Shown one piece after another: positions 49,153-58,595 of a stretch of DNA of 64,000 nucleotides (position 1 is the stretch's first letter; the number at the start of each line of letters is the position of its first letter). The notes beneath the pieces were generated by a model. That model was not told the origin of the DNA. It worked only from the letters and a program-made list of their open reading frames with translations, and searched no databases. A program made the position numbers and the translations under genes. This DNA is from Pseudomonas farris (GTDB lineage Bacteria; Pseudomonadota; Gammaproteobacteria; Pseudomonadales; Pseudomonadaceae): assembly GCF_019145235.1 (NCBI RefSeq), contig NZ_JAHSTV010000001.1, positions 62,001 through 126,000 on the forward strand, written 5' to 3'.

Positions 49153-50817
49153 GTGGAACGCGAATACATGGAATTCGACGTGGTCATCGTCGGTGCCGGC
49201 CCCGCTGGCCTGTCCGCCGCCTGCCGTTTGAAGCAGAAGGCCGCCGAAGCCGGTAAGGAAATCAGCGTCTGCGTGGTCGAAAAAGGCTCCGAGGTCGGCG
49301 CTCATATCCTGTCCGGTGCCGTGTTCGAACCACGCGCCCTGAACGAATTGTTCCCGGACTGGAAAGAACTCGGCGCGCCGCTGAATACGCCAGTCACACG
49401 CGATGACATCTTCGTGCTCAAGAACGCCGACAGCGCGCAGAAGATTCCTGACCTCTTTGTGCCCAAGACCATGCACAACGAAGGCAACTACATCATCTCC
49501 CTGGGCAACCTGTGCCGCTGGCTGGCCCAGCAGGCCGAGAACCTGGGCGTGGAAGTCTACCCGGGCTTCGCCGCCCAGGAAGCACTGTTCGATGAGAACG
49601 GCGTGGTTCGCGGGATCATCACCGGCGATCTGGGCGTTGACCGCGAAGGCAATCCCAAAGAAGGCCTGTACACCCCCGGCATGGAACTGCGTGCCAAGTA
49701 CACGCTGTTCGCCGAAGGTTGCCGCGGCCATATCGGTAAGCAGCTGATCAAGCGTTTCAACCTCGATAGCGAAGCCGACGCCCAGCATTACGGCATCGGC
49801 CTGAAAGAAATCTGGGAAATCGACCCAGCCAAGCACCAGCCAGGCCTGGTGGTCCACACCGCCGGTTGGCCGCTGGATATCATGGGCACCGAGAACACCG
49901 GTGGCTCGTTCCTCTATCACCTGGAAAACAACCAGGTGGTGGTCGGCCTGATCGTCGATCTTTCCTATAGCAACACCTTCCTGTCGCCGTTCGACGAGTT
50001 CCAGCGCCTCAAGCATCACCCGGTGCTCAAGCAATACCTGGAAGGCGGCAAGCGCATCAGCTACGGCGCACGTGCTATCTCCAAAGGCGGCCTGAACTCG
50101 CTGCCGAAAATGGTCTTCAAGGGCGGCGCGCTGATCGGTTGCGACCTCGGCACGCTGAACTTCGCCAAGATCAAAGGCAGCCACACCGCGATGAAATCCG
50201 GCATGCTCGCCGCCGACGCCGTGGCCGATGCGCTGTTCGCCGATCTGGACGGCACGCAAGAGCTGACCACTTACGTCGACGCCTTCAAGAAGAGCTGGCT
50301 CTATGACGAACTGTTCGCCAGCCGCAACTTCGGCCCGGCGATGCACAAATTCGGCCCGATTCTCGGCGCGGCGTTCAACTACATCGATCAGAACTGGTTC
50401 GGCGGCAAACTGCCGTTCACCCTGCACGACACCAAGCCGGATTACGCTTGCCTGAAACTGGCGGCCGACTGCAAGAAGATCGACTACCCGAAACCGGATG
50501 GCAAGATCAGCTTCGACAAACTCAGCTCGGTGTTCATCTCGGGTACCAACCACGAAGAAGAGCAGCCTTGCCACCTGAAACTGGCCGACGCGAGCATTCC
50601 GATCGCCAAGAACCTGCCGATGTACGATGAACCTGCTCAGCGTTACTGCCCAGCCGGCGTGTACGAAGTGGTGACCCAGGAAGACGGCGAGAAGCGCTTC
50701 CAGATCAACGCCCAGAACTGCGTTCACTGCAAGACCTGCGACATCAAGGACCCTGCACAGAACATCACCTGGGTGGCGCCGGAAGGCTCTGGCGGCCCGA
50801 CTTACCCGAATATGTAA
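49153..50817 (+). CDS. Electron transfer flavoprotein-ubiquinone oxidoreductase
   Basis: Membrane-bound iron-sulfur flavoprotein that passes electrons from ETF to ubiquinone. Length 554 residues from GTG 49153, supported by AGGAG seven bases ahead and by homologues starting MEREYMEFDVV. FAD motif VVIVGAGPAGLSAACRL at residues 10-26. The C-terminal ferredoxin-like part has RYCPAGVYE and NCVHCKTCDIKDP for the 4Fe-4S cluster. Its divergent neighbours are etfBA. A terminator lies 19 bases after the stop. Confidence 0.97.
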   Translation: MEREYMEFDVVIVGAGPAGLSAACRLKQKAAEAGKEISVCVVEKGSEVGAHILSGAVFEPRALNELFPDWKELGAPLNTPVTRDDIFVLKNADSAQKIPDLFVPKTMHNEGNYIISLGNLCRWLAQQAENLGVEVYPGFAAQEALFDENGVVRGIITGDLGVDREGNPKEGLYTPGMELRAKYTLFAEGCRGHIGKQLIKRFNLDSEADAQHYGIGLKEIWEIDPAKHQPGLVVHTAGWPLDIMGTENTGGSFLYHLENNQVVVGLIVDLSYSNTFLSPFDEFQRLKHHPVLKQYLEGGKRISYGARAISKGGLNSLPKMVFKGGALIGCDLGTLNFAKIKGSHTAMKSGMLAADAVADALFADLDGTQELTTYVDAFKKSWLYDELFASRNFGPAMHKFGPILGAAFNYIDQNWFGGKLPFTLHDTKPDYACLKLAADCKKIDYPKPDGKISFDKLSSVFISGTNHEEEQPCHLKLADASIPIAKNLPMYDEPAQRYCPAGVYEVVTQEDGEKRFQINAQNCVHCKTCDIKDPAQNITWVAPEGSGGPTYPNM

Positions 50818-50835
50818 GTCGAACGCCTGAACATC

Positions 50836-50862
50836 AAGGCTCCCAAAATGGGGGCCTTTTTG
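50836..50862 (+). terminator. ETF-QO terminator
   Basis: AAGGCTCCC (50836-50844) pairs with GGGGGCCTT (50850-50858) over an AAAAT loop, then TTTTTG. Confidence 0.9.
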
Positions 50863-50896
50863 TTGCCCGAGATCCAGGCATCAACACCAAACCAAT

Positions 50897-50984
50897 GTGG
50901 GAGCGGGCTTGCTCGCGAAGGCGGTTTATCATCCAACATTGATGTCGACTGATAGACCGCTTTCGCGAGCAAGCCCGCTCCCAC
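50897..50984. repeat. REPIN: inverted pair of REP elements
   Basis: REP copies at 50897-50919 and 50962-50984, GTGGGAGC ends outermost, between ETF-QO and the convergent AraC gene. Confidence 0.95.
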
Positions 50985-51002
50985 AAGGGGATTCGTGGTG
51001 TA

Positions 51003-51893
51003 TCAAGCAGCCCGCTCATCCCCAGGATTGCGCTCAAAGTAACGCTTGTACTCGCGACTGAACTGCGACGTGCTCTGATACCCCACCCGATGCGCCACCT
51101 GGGCCACGCCCAAGCCTTCGCCCAGCAACAACTGCTGGGCCCTGAGCAAGCGCAAACGCTTCAAATATTGCACCGGCGACAATAAGGTGCAGCGTTTGAA
51201 ATGCTCATGAAACGTCGACGCGCTCATGTTCGCGCAACTGGCCAGGGTCTCGACATTCAACGGCTCGGTGTAATGCGCATGCAGATGACTCAGCGACGCC
51301 GCGATCCGCGCGAACTGCCCCTGTTGCTCCACCAACGCTCGCAACACATCGGCTTGTGGCCCCCGCAACGCCACGAACAACAATTCACGCAAGCGTGCCG
51401 GGCCCATGATCTGGCATTCCAGCGGATCGTGCAGGCAGCGCAACAACCGCTCCACACAACCGCGCATGGCATCGTCGAGCACCGCCGAGGTCATGGACTC
51501 GGGCGTCTGTGCGGGAACCGTGCGCCCCGGTGACAGCCCCATGGCCAATACCAACTCACCGAGCATTACCCGGTCGATGGCGATGGAAACGCCCAGCATC
51601 GGGCCATCCGGAGCCGAAAACGTCTCGCACTCGAAAGGTACCGGCAACGCCTGAATCAGGTAATGCCCGGCTCCATATTCAAGCGTACGCGGGCCCAGAT
51701 ACGCCAACTTGCTGCCTTGGGCGATGATGACCAGGCTTGGCTCGTAGATTTGTGGGCCACGGGCCACATCACAACTGGCCCGCAAAACCTGCACACCCGG
51801 CAATGCGGTAGGCGCGAAACCGTCGCGGGTAGTCAGCGGCTGGATCAGCGAAACCAGGGTGGCATTGGCATCGAGATGACGGGTCAACAACAT
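51003..51893 (-). CDS. AraC-family transcription regulator
   Basis: A 296-residue regulator starting at ATG 51893 (MLLTRHLDANATLVSLIQPL), with AAGAG seven bases upstream; ATG 51908 is a close alternative. An N-terminal AraC_N-type sensor domain (~1-170, LVIIAQGSKLAYLGPRTLEY) is followed by two helix-turn-helix motifs (NVETLASCANMSASTFHEHF and VAQVAHRVGYQSTSQFSREY). It is divergent from an alcohol dehydrogenase and likely controls it. Confidence 0.9.
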   Translation of the reverse strand: MLLTRHLDANATLVSLIQPLTTRDGFAPTALPGVQVLRASCDVARGPQIYEPSLVIIAQGSKLAYLGPRTLEYGAGHYLIQALPVPFECETFSAPDGPMLGVSIAIDRVMLGELVLAMGLSPGRTVPAQTPESMTSAVLDDAMRGCVERLLRCLHDPLECQIMGPARLRELLFVALRGPQADVLRALVEQQGQFARIAASLSHLHAHYTEPLNVETLASCANMSASTFHEHFKRCTLLSPVQYLKRLRLLRAQQLLLGEGLGVAQVAHRVGYQSTSQFSREYKRYFERNPGDERAA

Positions 51894-51908
51894 GGGGGAG
51901 CTCTTCAT

Positions 51909-51944
51909 AAAAGAAGTCACAAAAGAAGTCACAAAAAAAGTCGC
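51909..51944. repeat. Three tandem 12-base repeats at the AraC start
   Basis: AAAAGAAGTCAC occurs twice exactly (51909-51920, 51921-51932) and once with two changes (AAAAAAAGTCGC, 51933-51944), immediately ahead of the possible ATG at 51908. Being 12 bases, unit loss or gain would not shift a frame but would change promoter or leader spacing. Confidence 0.75.
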
Positions 51945-52110
51945 GAAAAAAGGGATGAAAGCATCTTCGCAGGTCTGAACGCCAATGCGACCAATCAACG
52001 GTGTAAGCCGGAGGATTAGGCATGACACCCGGAGGAATCGCCATGGCCGGTAACCCGTGCGGCGCCCAGAATTGCTCGCCTCACCTGTCACCGCTTTTGC
52101 GAGGTTCACC

Positions 52111-53163
52111 ATGTACACCGCCATCGGATACGCCGCTCAGTCAGCCACCACTCCCCTCGCCCCGATGAAATTCGAACGCCGCAGTCCACGGGCCGACGAC
52201 GTTGCGATCGACATTCTCTACTGCGGCGTCTGCCATTCCGACATCCATCAGGCACGCAACGAGTGGGGCATTGCTGTTTACCCGCTGATGCCCGGCCATG
52301 AGATCGTCGGAAAAGTCACCGCGGTCGGTGCGAATGTTACCCAACACAAAGTCGGCGATCTGGTCGGCGTCGGCTGCATGGTCGACTCGTGCCGCCACTG
52401 CGAAGCCTGCAAGGCGGATCTGGAGCAATACTGCCTCGAAGGTCCGACCATGACGTACGCCACCCCGGACCGGGTCGATGGCAGTAACACCATGGGCGGT
52501 TACTCCGACAGCATCGTGGTCAGCGAGCACTTTGTCGTGCGTATCCCGGAGAAACTCGACCCGGCCAGCGCCGCGCCGATTCTGTGTGCAGGCATCACCA
52601 CCTACTCGCCACTCAAGCACTACGGCGTCAAGGCCGGTGACAAGGTCGGGATTCTCGGCATGGGTGGCCTCGGCCACATGGGCATCAAGTTCGCCAAAGC
52701 GATGGGCGCTGAAGTGACGTTGTTCACTCGCTCGGCGAGCAAGGCTGAAGAAGGTCGTCGTCAAGGCGCGGACCACGTGATCGTGTCCACCGATGCTGAA
52801 CAGATGAAAGCCGCCGCAGGACATTTCGACTTCCTGCTGGACACCATTCCGGTGCAGCACGACCTCAATCCCTACCTCGAGACGCTGCGTTTCGACGGCG
52901 TACACATTCTGGTGGGCTTGATCGAACCGATCGATCCACCGGTTCACGCTGCCAAACTGGTATTGGGTCGTCGCGTGCTGGCCGGCTCGCTGATCGGCGG
53001 CATCGCAGAAACCCAGGAAGTGCTGGATTTCTGCGCCGAACACGGCATCACCTGCGACATCGAAATGCTCGACATCCGCCAGATCAACGAGGCTTACACC
53101 CGCATGATTGCCGGTGACGTGAAGTACCGCTTCGTCATCGACATGGCGACGCTGAAAGTCTGA
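52111..53163 (+). CDS. Zinc-dependent alcohol dehydrogenase (CAD/YahK type)
   Basis: A 350-residue NADP-type alcohol or aldehyde reductase from ATG 52111 (MYTAIGYAAQSATTPLAPMK). Catalytic zinc ligands are in CGVCHSD (Cys38) and GHE (63-64); structural zinc cysteines are Cys94, 97, 100 and 108. The dinucleotide loop is GLGHMGI. Relatives reduce broad aldehydes. The divergent AraC regulator suggests inducible expression. Confidence 0.93.
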   Translation: MYTAIGYAAQSATTPLAPMKFERRSPRADDVAIDILYCGVCHSDIHQARNEWGIAVYPLMPGHEIVGKVTAVGANVTQHKVGDLVGVGCMVDSCRHCEACKADLEQYCLEGPTMTYATPDRVDGSNTMGGYSDSIVVSEHFVVRIPEKLDPASAAPILCAGITTYSPLKHYGVKAGDKVGILGMGGLGHMGIKFAKAMGAEVTLFTRSASKAEEGRRQGADHVIVSTDAEQMKAAAGHFDFLLDTIPVQHDLNPYLETLRFDGVHILVGLIEPIDPPVHAAKLVLGRRVLAGSLIGGIAETQEVLDFCAEHGITCDIEMLDIRQINEAYTRMIAGDVKYRFVIDMATLKV

Positions 53164-53178
53164 TCAGACTCGCTCGAC

Positions 53179-53982
53179 TTATACCTTCAAGCCGAGCTCC
53201 GCCGACAGCCGGGCTGTGACCCCTTTGATCAGGGGAATCAGCTCGGCCATTTTTTCCAATGGCATGTACGGCACGGTGCTGGCGATGCTGATACCGGCGA
53301 CAATGCGCTTGCTGGCATCGCGGATCGGCGCCGCCACGCAGCGGATCGACGGTTCGTTGTCCTCCAGGTCGAAGGCGTACCCGCCGGCCACGTACTCAAT
53401 CATGCGCTGCTGGAACTGCTCCCAGGATTGCTCCGGGTGCTGCGGCCAGAACTGATTTTTCCCACCCACCGGCAAGCTGATTTCGTACAGCCGTTGCCAT
53501 TCTTCCTGCGTGTCATCGAGCATCAGCGCCTTACCGATCCCGGTACGCGCCAATGGCATGCGATGACCGACCCGCGAACGCATTTCCGGACCGTTGCGCC
53601 CCGGATTCTTGTGCAGGTACAGCACCTCGTCGCCCTCACGAATCGCCAGGTGAATGGTGTCACCGGTCAACGCCGACAACTCATCCAGATACGGCCCGGC
53701 CAGCGTCACCAGTGGCAGCTCTTCACGTGCCTGGAAACCCAGTTCGATTAGCTTCGGCCCCAGCAGATACCCGACTTGCGGCACCACCCGCAGATAACGC
53801 TCGTCCACCAGGCAACTGGCCAGACGATGAGTGGTGCTGCGCGTCGTGCCGATCAGCCGGGCGATTTCCTTGAGATCGCGGGCGCCACTGGCCACGGCCT
53901 GAACCACACCCAGGCCACGAAGCAATGTCTGGGTGCCAGTCGGCGCGGCGTCCTTGGCGATTTTTGGGGCGTCTTCCTGCAT
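53179..53982 (-). CDS. IclR-family regulator of the galactonate genes
   Basis: A 267-residue IclR protein: winged helix (residues ~15-80, LKEIARLIGTTRSTTHRLAS), then the C-terminal effector domain (ARTGIGKALMLDD ... IAGISIAS). It is the last gene of the minus-strand dgo run, 60 bases after dgoT. It probably responds to galactonate or a breakdown product. E. coli uses a GntR-type DgoR instead, so the regulator class is a difference. Confidence 0.88.
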   Translation of the reverse strand: MQEDAPKIAKDAAPTGTQTLLRGLGVVQAVASGARDLKEIARLIGTTRSTTHRLASCLVDERYLRVVPQVGYLLGPKLIELGFQAREELPLVTLAGPYLDELSALTGDTIHLAIREGDEVLYLHKNPGRNGPEMRSRVGHRMPLARTGIGKALMLDDTQEEWQRLYEISLPVGGKNQFWPQHPEQSWEQFQQRMIEYVAGGYAFDLEDNEPSIRCVAAPIRDASKRIVAGISIASTVPYMPLEKMAELIPLIKGVTARLSAELGLKV

Positions 53983-54042
53983 ATCCAGCCTTTACCGTTG
54001 AGCGAGTGAACGGGCGGCATTATGGTCGCCCGATGGCCGCGA

Positions 54043-55353
54043 CTACAACTTGATACGCTCGACCTTGCCCACCAGCAACACGTAGGAAAGCGCACCCAAC
54101 AACGCCAGAACCGAGATATAGGTAATCGCCGGGGCAAACGAATCACCGGAAGCGAGAAAACCGATGACGATGGGCGTGGTAATCGCCGCCAGGTTACCGA
54201 TGAAATTGAACACCCCACCGGTCAATCCAAGCAAGCGCGCCGGGGCCAGGGTCGACACCAGCGACCAGGTAATCGAAGCCAGACCATTGCCGAAGAAGGC
54301 CAGCGCGAGGAAGGCAATCACCAGCGGTGTCGACTCGACGAAGTTGGCGCCGATGATCGAGGTGGAAATCAGCAGGCCGCCAATGATCGGCAACTTGCGG
54401 GCGAAACCCACCGTGTAGCCGCGACGAATCAAAAAGTCCGAAAAGAACCCCGAACACAGCACACCGACGAAGGCTGCCAGAAACGGTAGCGACGCCAGCA
54501 AGCCAGACTTGATGAAGTCCATGCCGCGATATTTCACCAGGTAGGTCGGGAACCACGTCAGAAAAAACCACAGGGTCGAGTTGAGGCAGAACTGGCCGAG
54601 GTAGATACCCCAGAGTTTGCGTTTGGTCAGAACGATACCGAGATCGGTCCAGCTGAATTTCGCCTTGGCCTTCGCGGTTTCTGCCTGGATATCCACCAGC
54701 CCGCCGCCTTCGCGGATCAGCTCGATTTCAGCATCATTGGCGCCCTTGAAATCACGCGGTTCGCGATACACCGCGTACCAGATCACCGCCCAGATAATGC
54801 CCACCACGCCAGTGCTGACAAACACCATGTGCCAGCCATATTGGTGCTGCAGCCAGGCCAATACAGGCGTCAGGAACGCCAGACCAACGAATTGCCCGGA
54901 CGTGTAGAAACCAATAGCCGTGGCGCGTTCGCGCTCGGGGAACCATGTCGTCACCACGCGGCTGTTGATCGGATACGCCGGCGCTTCCAGGGCACCGACG
55001 GCCATGCGCAGTACGAACAGCGCGATGAAACTGGCAGCGAAGCCGAGCATCACCGTGGCGACCGACCACAGCAGCAATGCGACGCTATACAGGATGCGCG
55101 GCGGCACCCGGTCCACCAGCCAGCCGCCGGGGATCTGCATGGCAGCGTAGGTCCAGCCGAAGGCTGAGAAAATCAGCCCGACATGGATCGGATCGATGCC
55201 CAGATCGCTGGTCAGCGCCGGGGCGGCAATGGACAGGTTACTGCGGTCCAGGTAGTTGATCACTACGGTGATGAACAGCAGGACCATGATGAAAAACCGC
55301 TTGCGGCTCGGCGTCACCAACGACGCCTGCCCGGTGAGGGTTTGCGGTTGCAT
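54043..55353 (-). CDS. dgoT: D-galactonate transporter (MFS)
   Basis: A 436-residue major-facilitator sugar-acid:proton symporter (anion:cation symporter group) with 12 predicted helices. RSNLSIAAPALTSDLGIDP in the first helix region and RMAVGALEAPAYPINSRVV in helix 4 are typical of DgoT/GudP-type transporters. Galactonate specificity comes from its place between dgoD and the IclR gene. Confidence 0.9.
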   Translation of the reverse strand: MQPQTLTGQASLVTPSRKRFFIMVLLFITVVINYLDRSNLSIAAPALTSDLGIDPIHVGLIFSAFGWTYAAMQIPGGWLVDRVPPRILYSVALLLWSVATVMLGFAASFIALFVLRMAVGALEAPAYPINSRVVTTWFPERERATAIGFYTSGQFVGLAFLTPVLAWLQHQYGWHMVFVSTGVVGIIWAVIWYAVYREPRDFKGANDAEIELIREGGGLVDIQAETAKAKAKFSWTDLGIVLTKRKLWGIYLGQFCLNSTLWFFLTWFPTYLVKYRGMDFIKSGLLASLPFLAAFVGVLCSGFFSDFLIRRGYTVGFARKLPIIGGLLISTSIIGANFVESTPLVIAFLALAFFGNGLASITWSLVSTLAPARLLGLTGGVFNFIGNLAAITTPIVIGFLASGDSFAPAITYISVLALLGALSYVLLVGKVERIKL

Positions 55354-55436
55354 GAGAGGTGCCTCTTCTTATGTTTATTGAGGTCGTGAAAAAACGGGCG
55401 CCTGAGCGCAAATCATCCGGTCCATGGAGATCAATT

Positions 55437-55524
55437 GTGGGAGCAGGCTTGCTCGCGAAAGCGGTGCGTCAGTCGACATCACTGTTGAATGTGATGCCGC
55501 CTTCGCGAGCAAGCCCGCTCCCAC
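55437..55524. repeat. REPIN inside the dgo cluster
   Basis: REP copies at 55437-55459 (one variant base, GAGCAGGC) and 55502-55524, GTGGGAGC ends outermost, between dgoD and dgoT, which are transcribed together. Confidence 0.95.
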
Positions 55525-55551
55525 AGGGATTTGTGTTGAGTCAGGAGGAAC

Positions 55552-56700
55552 TCACCACTCGGCAAAGCTGCCATCGGCATGGCGCCAGATCGGGTTGCGC
55601 CAGCGGTGGCCGACGGCGGCGCGTTCGATCACGTACTCCTCGTTGATCTCGATGCCCAGGCCCGGGCCGTTGGGGATCTTCACGAAGCCCTTGTCGTAGT
55701 CGAACACCCGCGGATCTTTCACATAATCGAGCAGGTCATTGCTCTCGTTGTAATGGATGCCCAGGCTCTGTTCCTGGATGAACGCGTTGTAGCAAACCGC
55801 GTCCAGTTGCAGGCACGCGGCCAGGGCAATCGGGCCCAACGGGCAATGCAGCGCCAGTGCCACGTCGTAGGCTTCGGCCATGTTGGCGATCTTGCGGGTT
55901 TCGGTGATGCCGCCTGCGTGGGAGGCATCGGGCTGGATGATGTCGACGTAGCCTTCGCTGAGCACTCGCTTGAAGTCCCAACGCGAGAACAACCGTTCGC
56001 CGAGGGCAATCGGCGTGCTGGTCAGCGGCGCCAGTTCTTTCAGCGCTTCGTAGTTTTCGCTGAGCACCGGCTCTTCGATGAACATCAGTTTGTACGGGTC
56101 GAGTTCCTTCATCAGCACCTTGGCCATGGGCTTGTGCACCCGACCATGGAAGTCCACGCCGATGCCGACATTCGGGCCGACCGCATCGCGCACGGCGGCG
56201 ACGTTGGCCAAGGCCAGGTCGACCTTCTCGAAGGAATCGAGGAATTGCAGTTCTTCGGTGCCGTTCATTTTCACCGCGGTAAAACCACGGCTGACCGCTT
56301 CTTTCGCAGCGCGAGCAGTGTCCGCCGGGCGATCACCACCGATCCATGAATAAACGCGAATCTTGTCCCGCACCTGACCACCCAACAGATCACTGACCGA
56401 CACACCCAGAGCTTTGCCCTTGATGTCCCACAACGCCTGGTCGATGCCGGCCAGGGCGCTCATGTGGATCGCGCCGCCACGGTAGAAGCCGCCACGGTAG
56501 AGCACGGTCCAGATGTCTTCGATGTTGCGTGGGTCTTTGCCGATCAGGTAGTCGGACAATTCCTCAACCGCAGCAGCGACGGTGTGCGCGCGGCCTTCGA
56601 CCACGGGCTCACCCCAACCGGTCACGCCCTCGTCGGTTTCGACCTTGAGGAAGCACCAGCGCGGCGGAACGATGAAGGTGGTGAGTTTGGTGATTTTCAT
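55552..56700 (-). CDS. dgoD: D-galactonate dehydratase
   Basis: Enolase-superfamily enzyme that converts galactonate to 2-keto-3-deoxygalactonate. From ATG 56700 ([20 protein letters not shown]) it is 382 residues, the standard length. Metal ligands are in VDFHGR, FIEEPVL and LGERLFS, and the general base region KMNGTEE is present. It follows dgoA and precedes dgoT. Confidence 0.95.
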   Translation of the reverse strand: MKITKLTTFIVPPRWCFLKVETDEGVTGWGEPVVEGRAHTVAAAVEELSDYLIGKDPRNIEDIWTVLYRGGFYRGGAIHMSALAGIDQALWDIKGKALGVSVSDLLGGQVRDKIRVYSWIGGDRPADTARAAKEAVSRGFTAVKMNGTEELQFLDSFEKVDLALANVAAVRDAVGPNVGIGVDFHGRVHKPMAKVLMKELDPYKLMFIEEPVLSENYEALKELAPLTSTPIALGERLFSRWDFKRVLSEGYVDIIQPDASHAGGITETRKIANMAEAYDVALALHCPLGPIALAACLQLDAVCYNAFIQEQSLGIHYNESNDLLDYVKDPRVFDYDKGFVKIPNGPGLGIEINEEYVIERAAVGHRWRNPIWRHADGSFAEW

Positions 56701-56747
56701 CTCTATTGTCTCTCTTGTAGATGTAGCGCTCACAGCGCCAAAAAGTC

Positions 56748-57368
56748 TTAACGCAAAGCATTCCAGGCAGCGACATACGCCTTGGCGCGCACCGCAACTT
56801 CGTCAGCCGTCATGCCCGGTTTGAACAACCCGGACCCGAGACCGAAACCTTTGACGCCGGCCTCGACAAACACCTGCATGTTGTCCGGCGTAATCCCGCC
56901 CACCGGCACCAGCACCGTCCCTGCCGGCAACACCGCCAGCCAGGCTTTCACAACGGCGGGGCCCATTTGTTCGGCCGGGAACATCTTCAGCACATCCGCC
57001 CCTTCGGCCAATGCAGCAAAGGCTTCGGTCGGCGTCGCCACGCCCGGCGACAGGAACAGCCCCGCTGCCTTCGCCGCACGCAACACCTTGGCATCGCTAT
57101 GAGGCATGACGATCACTTGGCCGCCCGCCGCTTTCACTTGCTCGACCTGTTCCGGCGTCAACACCGTGCCCGCACCGATCAGGCAATCGGCGGGTAAGGT
57201 ACTGCGCAGGATGCGGATACTTTCGTACGGTTCGGGGGAATTAAGCGGCACTTCAATGACGCGAAATCCGGCCGAGTACAGGACTTCACCGACGGCTGCC
57301 GCTTCTTGCGGACGCAGGCCACGCAGGATCGCGATCAGACCGTTTTGTGCCAGTGCTTGCTTGAGCAT
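56748..57368 (-). CDS. dgoA: 2-dehydro-3-deoxy-6-phosphogalactonate aldolase
   Basis: KDPG-type class I aldolase of 206 residues that splits KDPGal to pyruvate and glyceraldehyde-3-phosphate. Schiff-base Lys128 in VLKMFPAEQ and Glu39 in [11 protein letters not shown] match the family. Co-directional with dgoK (19 bases) and dgoD (47 bases). Confidence 0.95.
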   Translation of the reverse strand: MLKQALAQNGLIAILRGLRPQEAAAVGEVLYSAGFRVIEVPLNSPEPYESIRILRSTLPADCLIGAGTVLTPEQVEQVKAAGGQVIVMPHSDAKVLRAAKAAGLFLSPGVATPTEAFAALAEGADVLKMFPAEQMGPAVVKAWLAVLPAGTVLVPVGGITPDNMQVFVEAGVKGFGLGSGLFKPGMTADEVAVRAKAYVAAWNALR

Positions 57369-57387
57369 GTCAGACCTCCAGTCAGGT

Positions 57388-58380
57388 TTAACGGGATGGG
57401 GGTGTCGTGATCAGTCCGGCGGCAACCGCCAACTGCCACAACCCGCGTTCGGTGGCCTGCTCGGCCAGGGTCACCCGGGCAAAACCGCAGGCGTCGAGCG
57501 CCCGGCTGTAGCGGGCGCAGAGTTGCGCATTGCCGATGAGGATGATCGAAGGCAGGTGCACGCTGTTGCGCCGATGCCGCTGAACATTGGCCAGGGCCGA
57601 CAGTTCATGGCCGATCAACAGACCGGACAGATAGTCCGGTTGCGCGACGGCGCTGAGTTCACCGGTCAGCCCCAGACTGCGGGTACTGAACAATGTCGAC
57701 AGCGGCCCGATCTCGCCGTCCGCCGACAAGGCCACCCGCACGCCACGATCAAACGCTTCGCCATCGAAAGACGCGCCGCGCTGCTGAGTGCGCCCCAGAA
57801 TGCTGTGTTCACTGAGGACGGCGAAGACTTCGCCAGTCATGAAAGTATCGAAATGCACGATGCAGCCGTCGTCCACTTCCACCCATTTCGAATGGCTGCC
57901 CGGCAAGCCGATCAACAGATCGTTGCCCGCCCCGCTCGGCAGATTCTGCAACACGCCGAGGACTTGGGTTTCCTCGCCGCGCATCACGTTCGGCAAGCGC
58001 GAACGCTGAATCACCCCTGGCACGATGTGCACATCGACACCGCGAAGACTGCGAACGGTTTGTAGGGAAGTTCCGAGATTGGCAACGTTCGCCGGCGTGT
58101 CGCAGTAGGCCGCTTCGCGCCAGCCCTGAGCACTGCCGACCATGCCGCAAGCAATCACTGGCAAACCGGGCTGTGCGTCGAGCCAGTCACCGCACGCCTC
58201 ATCGAAGGCCAATTCAAAACCGTCGGCACATTCCTGGCCGACGATGATTCGCGGCGTCTTGGGCAGCTGCATGATCCCGGACGACAGCGAGCGCTGTTCC
58301 AGCACCTGGGCACCGAAGCCGAGTTTGTAAGCACGTAATGAGGTTGTCCCCCAATCGAGCGCGATCAATTGCGCCAGCAT
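57388..58380 (-). CDS. dgoK: 2-dehydro-3-deoxygalactonokinase
   Basis: Kinase of the FGGY/DgoK type, 330 residues from ATG 58380 (MLAQLIALDWGTTSLRAYKL). Phosphorylates 2-keto-3-deoxygalactonate for the DgoA aldolase. The phosphate-binding LDWGTTSLR is at residues 8-16, and IGLPGSHSKWVEVDDG is the second signature. It is the first gene of the cluster; a promoter and palindrome lie upstream. Confidence 0.93.
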   Translation of the reverse strand: MLAQLIALDWGTTSLRAYKLGFGAQVLEQRSLSSGIMQLPKTPRIIVGQECADGFELAFDEACGDWLDAQPGLPVIACGMVGSAQGWREAAYCDTPANVANLGTSLQTVRSLRGVDVHIVPGVIQRSRLPNVMRGEETQVLGVLQNLPSGAGNDLLIGLPGSHSKWVEVDDGCIVHFDTFMTGEVFAVLSEHSILGRTQQRGASFDGEAFDRGVRVALSADGEIGPLSTLFSTRSLGLTGELSAVAQPDYLSGLLIGHELSALANVQRHRRNSVHLPSIILIGNAQLCARYSRALDACGFARVTLAEQATERGLWQLAVAAGLITTPPSR

Positions 58381-58419
58381 CGCTTCACCTGTTTTGTTTT
58401 TTGGCAGTGAGTGAGCTGG

Positions 58420-58478
58420 ACTATAAACCTGAACGAAGGAAAATCTCAATATATAAATATCAATCCCATATATTGGGA
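58420..58478 (-). promoter_or_regulatory. dgo promoter with palindromic operator
   Basis: On the minus strand TTGAGA (58444-58449) and TATAGT (58420-58425) are 18 bases apart. Just upstream lies the palindrome TCCCATATATTGGGA (58464-58478), five-base arms around TATAT. This is a plausible IclR-class operator ahead of dgoK. Confidence 0.6.
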
Positions 58479-58490
58479 GAAGAACAAAAA

Positions 58491-58589
58491 AAGATCGCAG
58501 CCTTCAGCAGTTCCTACAGATTCGATGTACGACGCAATAGCTCGGTCGAACACAATCCCGCGTGGAGCTGCCGAAGGCTGCGATCTTTT
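58491..58589. repeat. Second-family REP pair, degenerate
   Basis: AAGATCGCAGCCTTCAGCAG (left, with changes) and GGAGCTGCCGAAGGCTGCGA (right). The spacer is longer than in the other copies and the left arm is mutated, suggesting decay. Confidence 0.75.
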
Positions 58590-58595
58590 AGGGGA

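Noticed and set aside
49114..50727. Minus-strand open frame of about 540 codons
   Set aside because: Antisense to ETF-QO; no domains.
51909..52124. Longer AraC protein starting near 52124
   Set aside because: The extension would run into the divergent dehydrogenase gene, pass through the 12-base tandem repeats, and add non-family residues.
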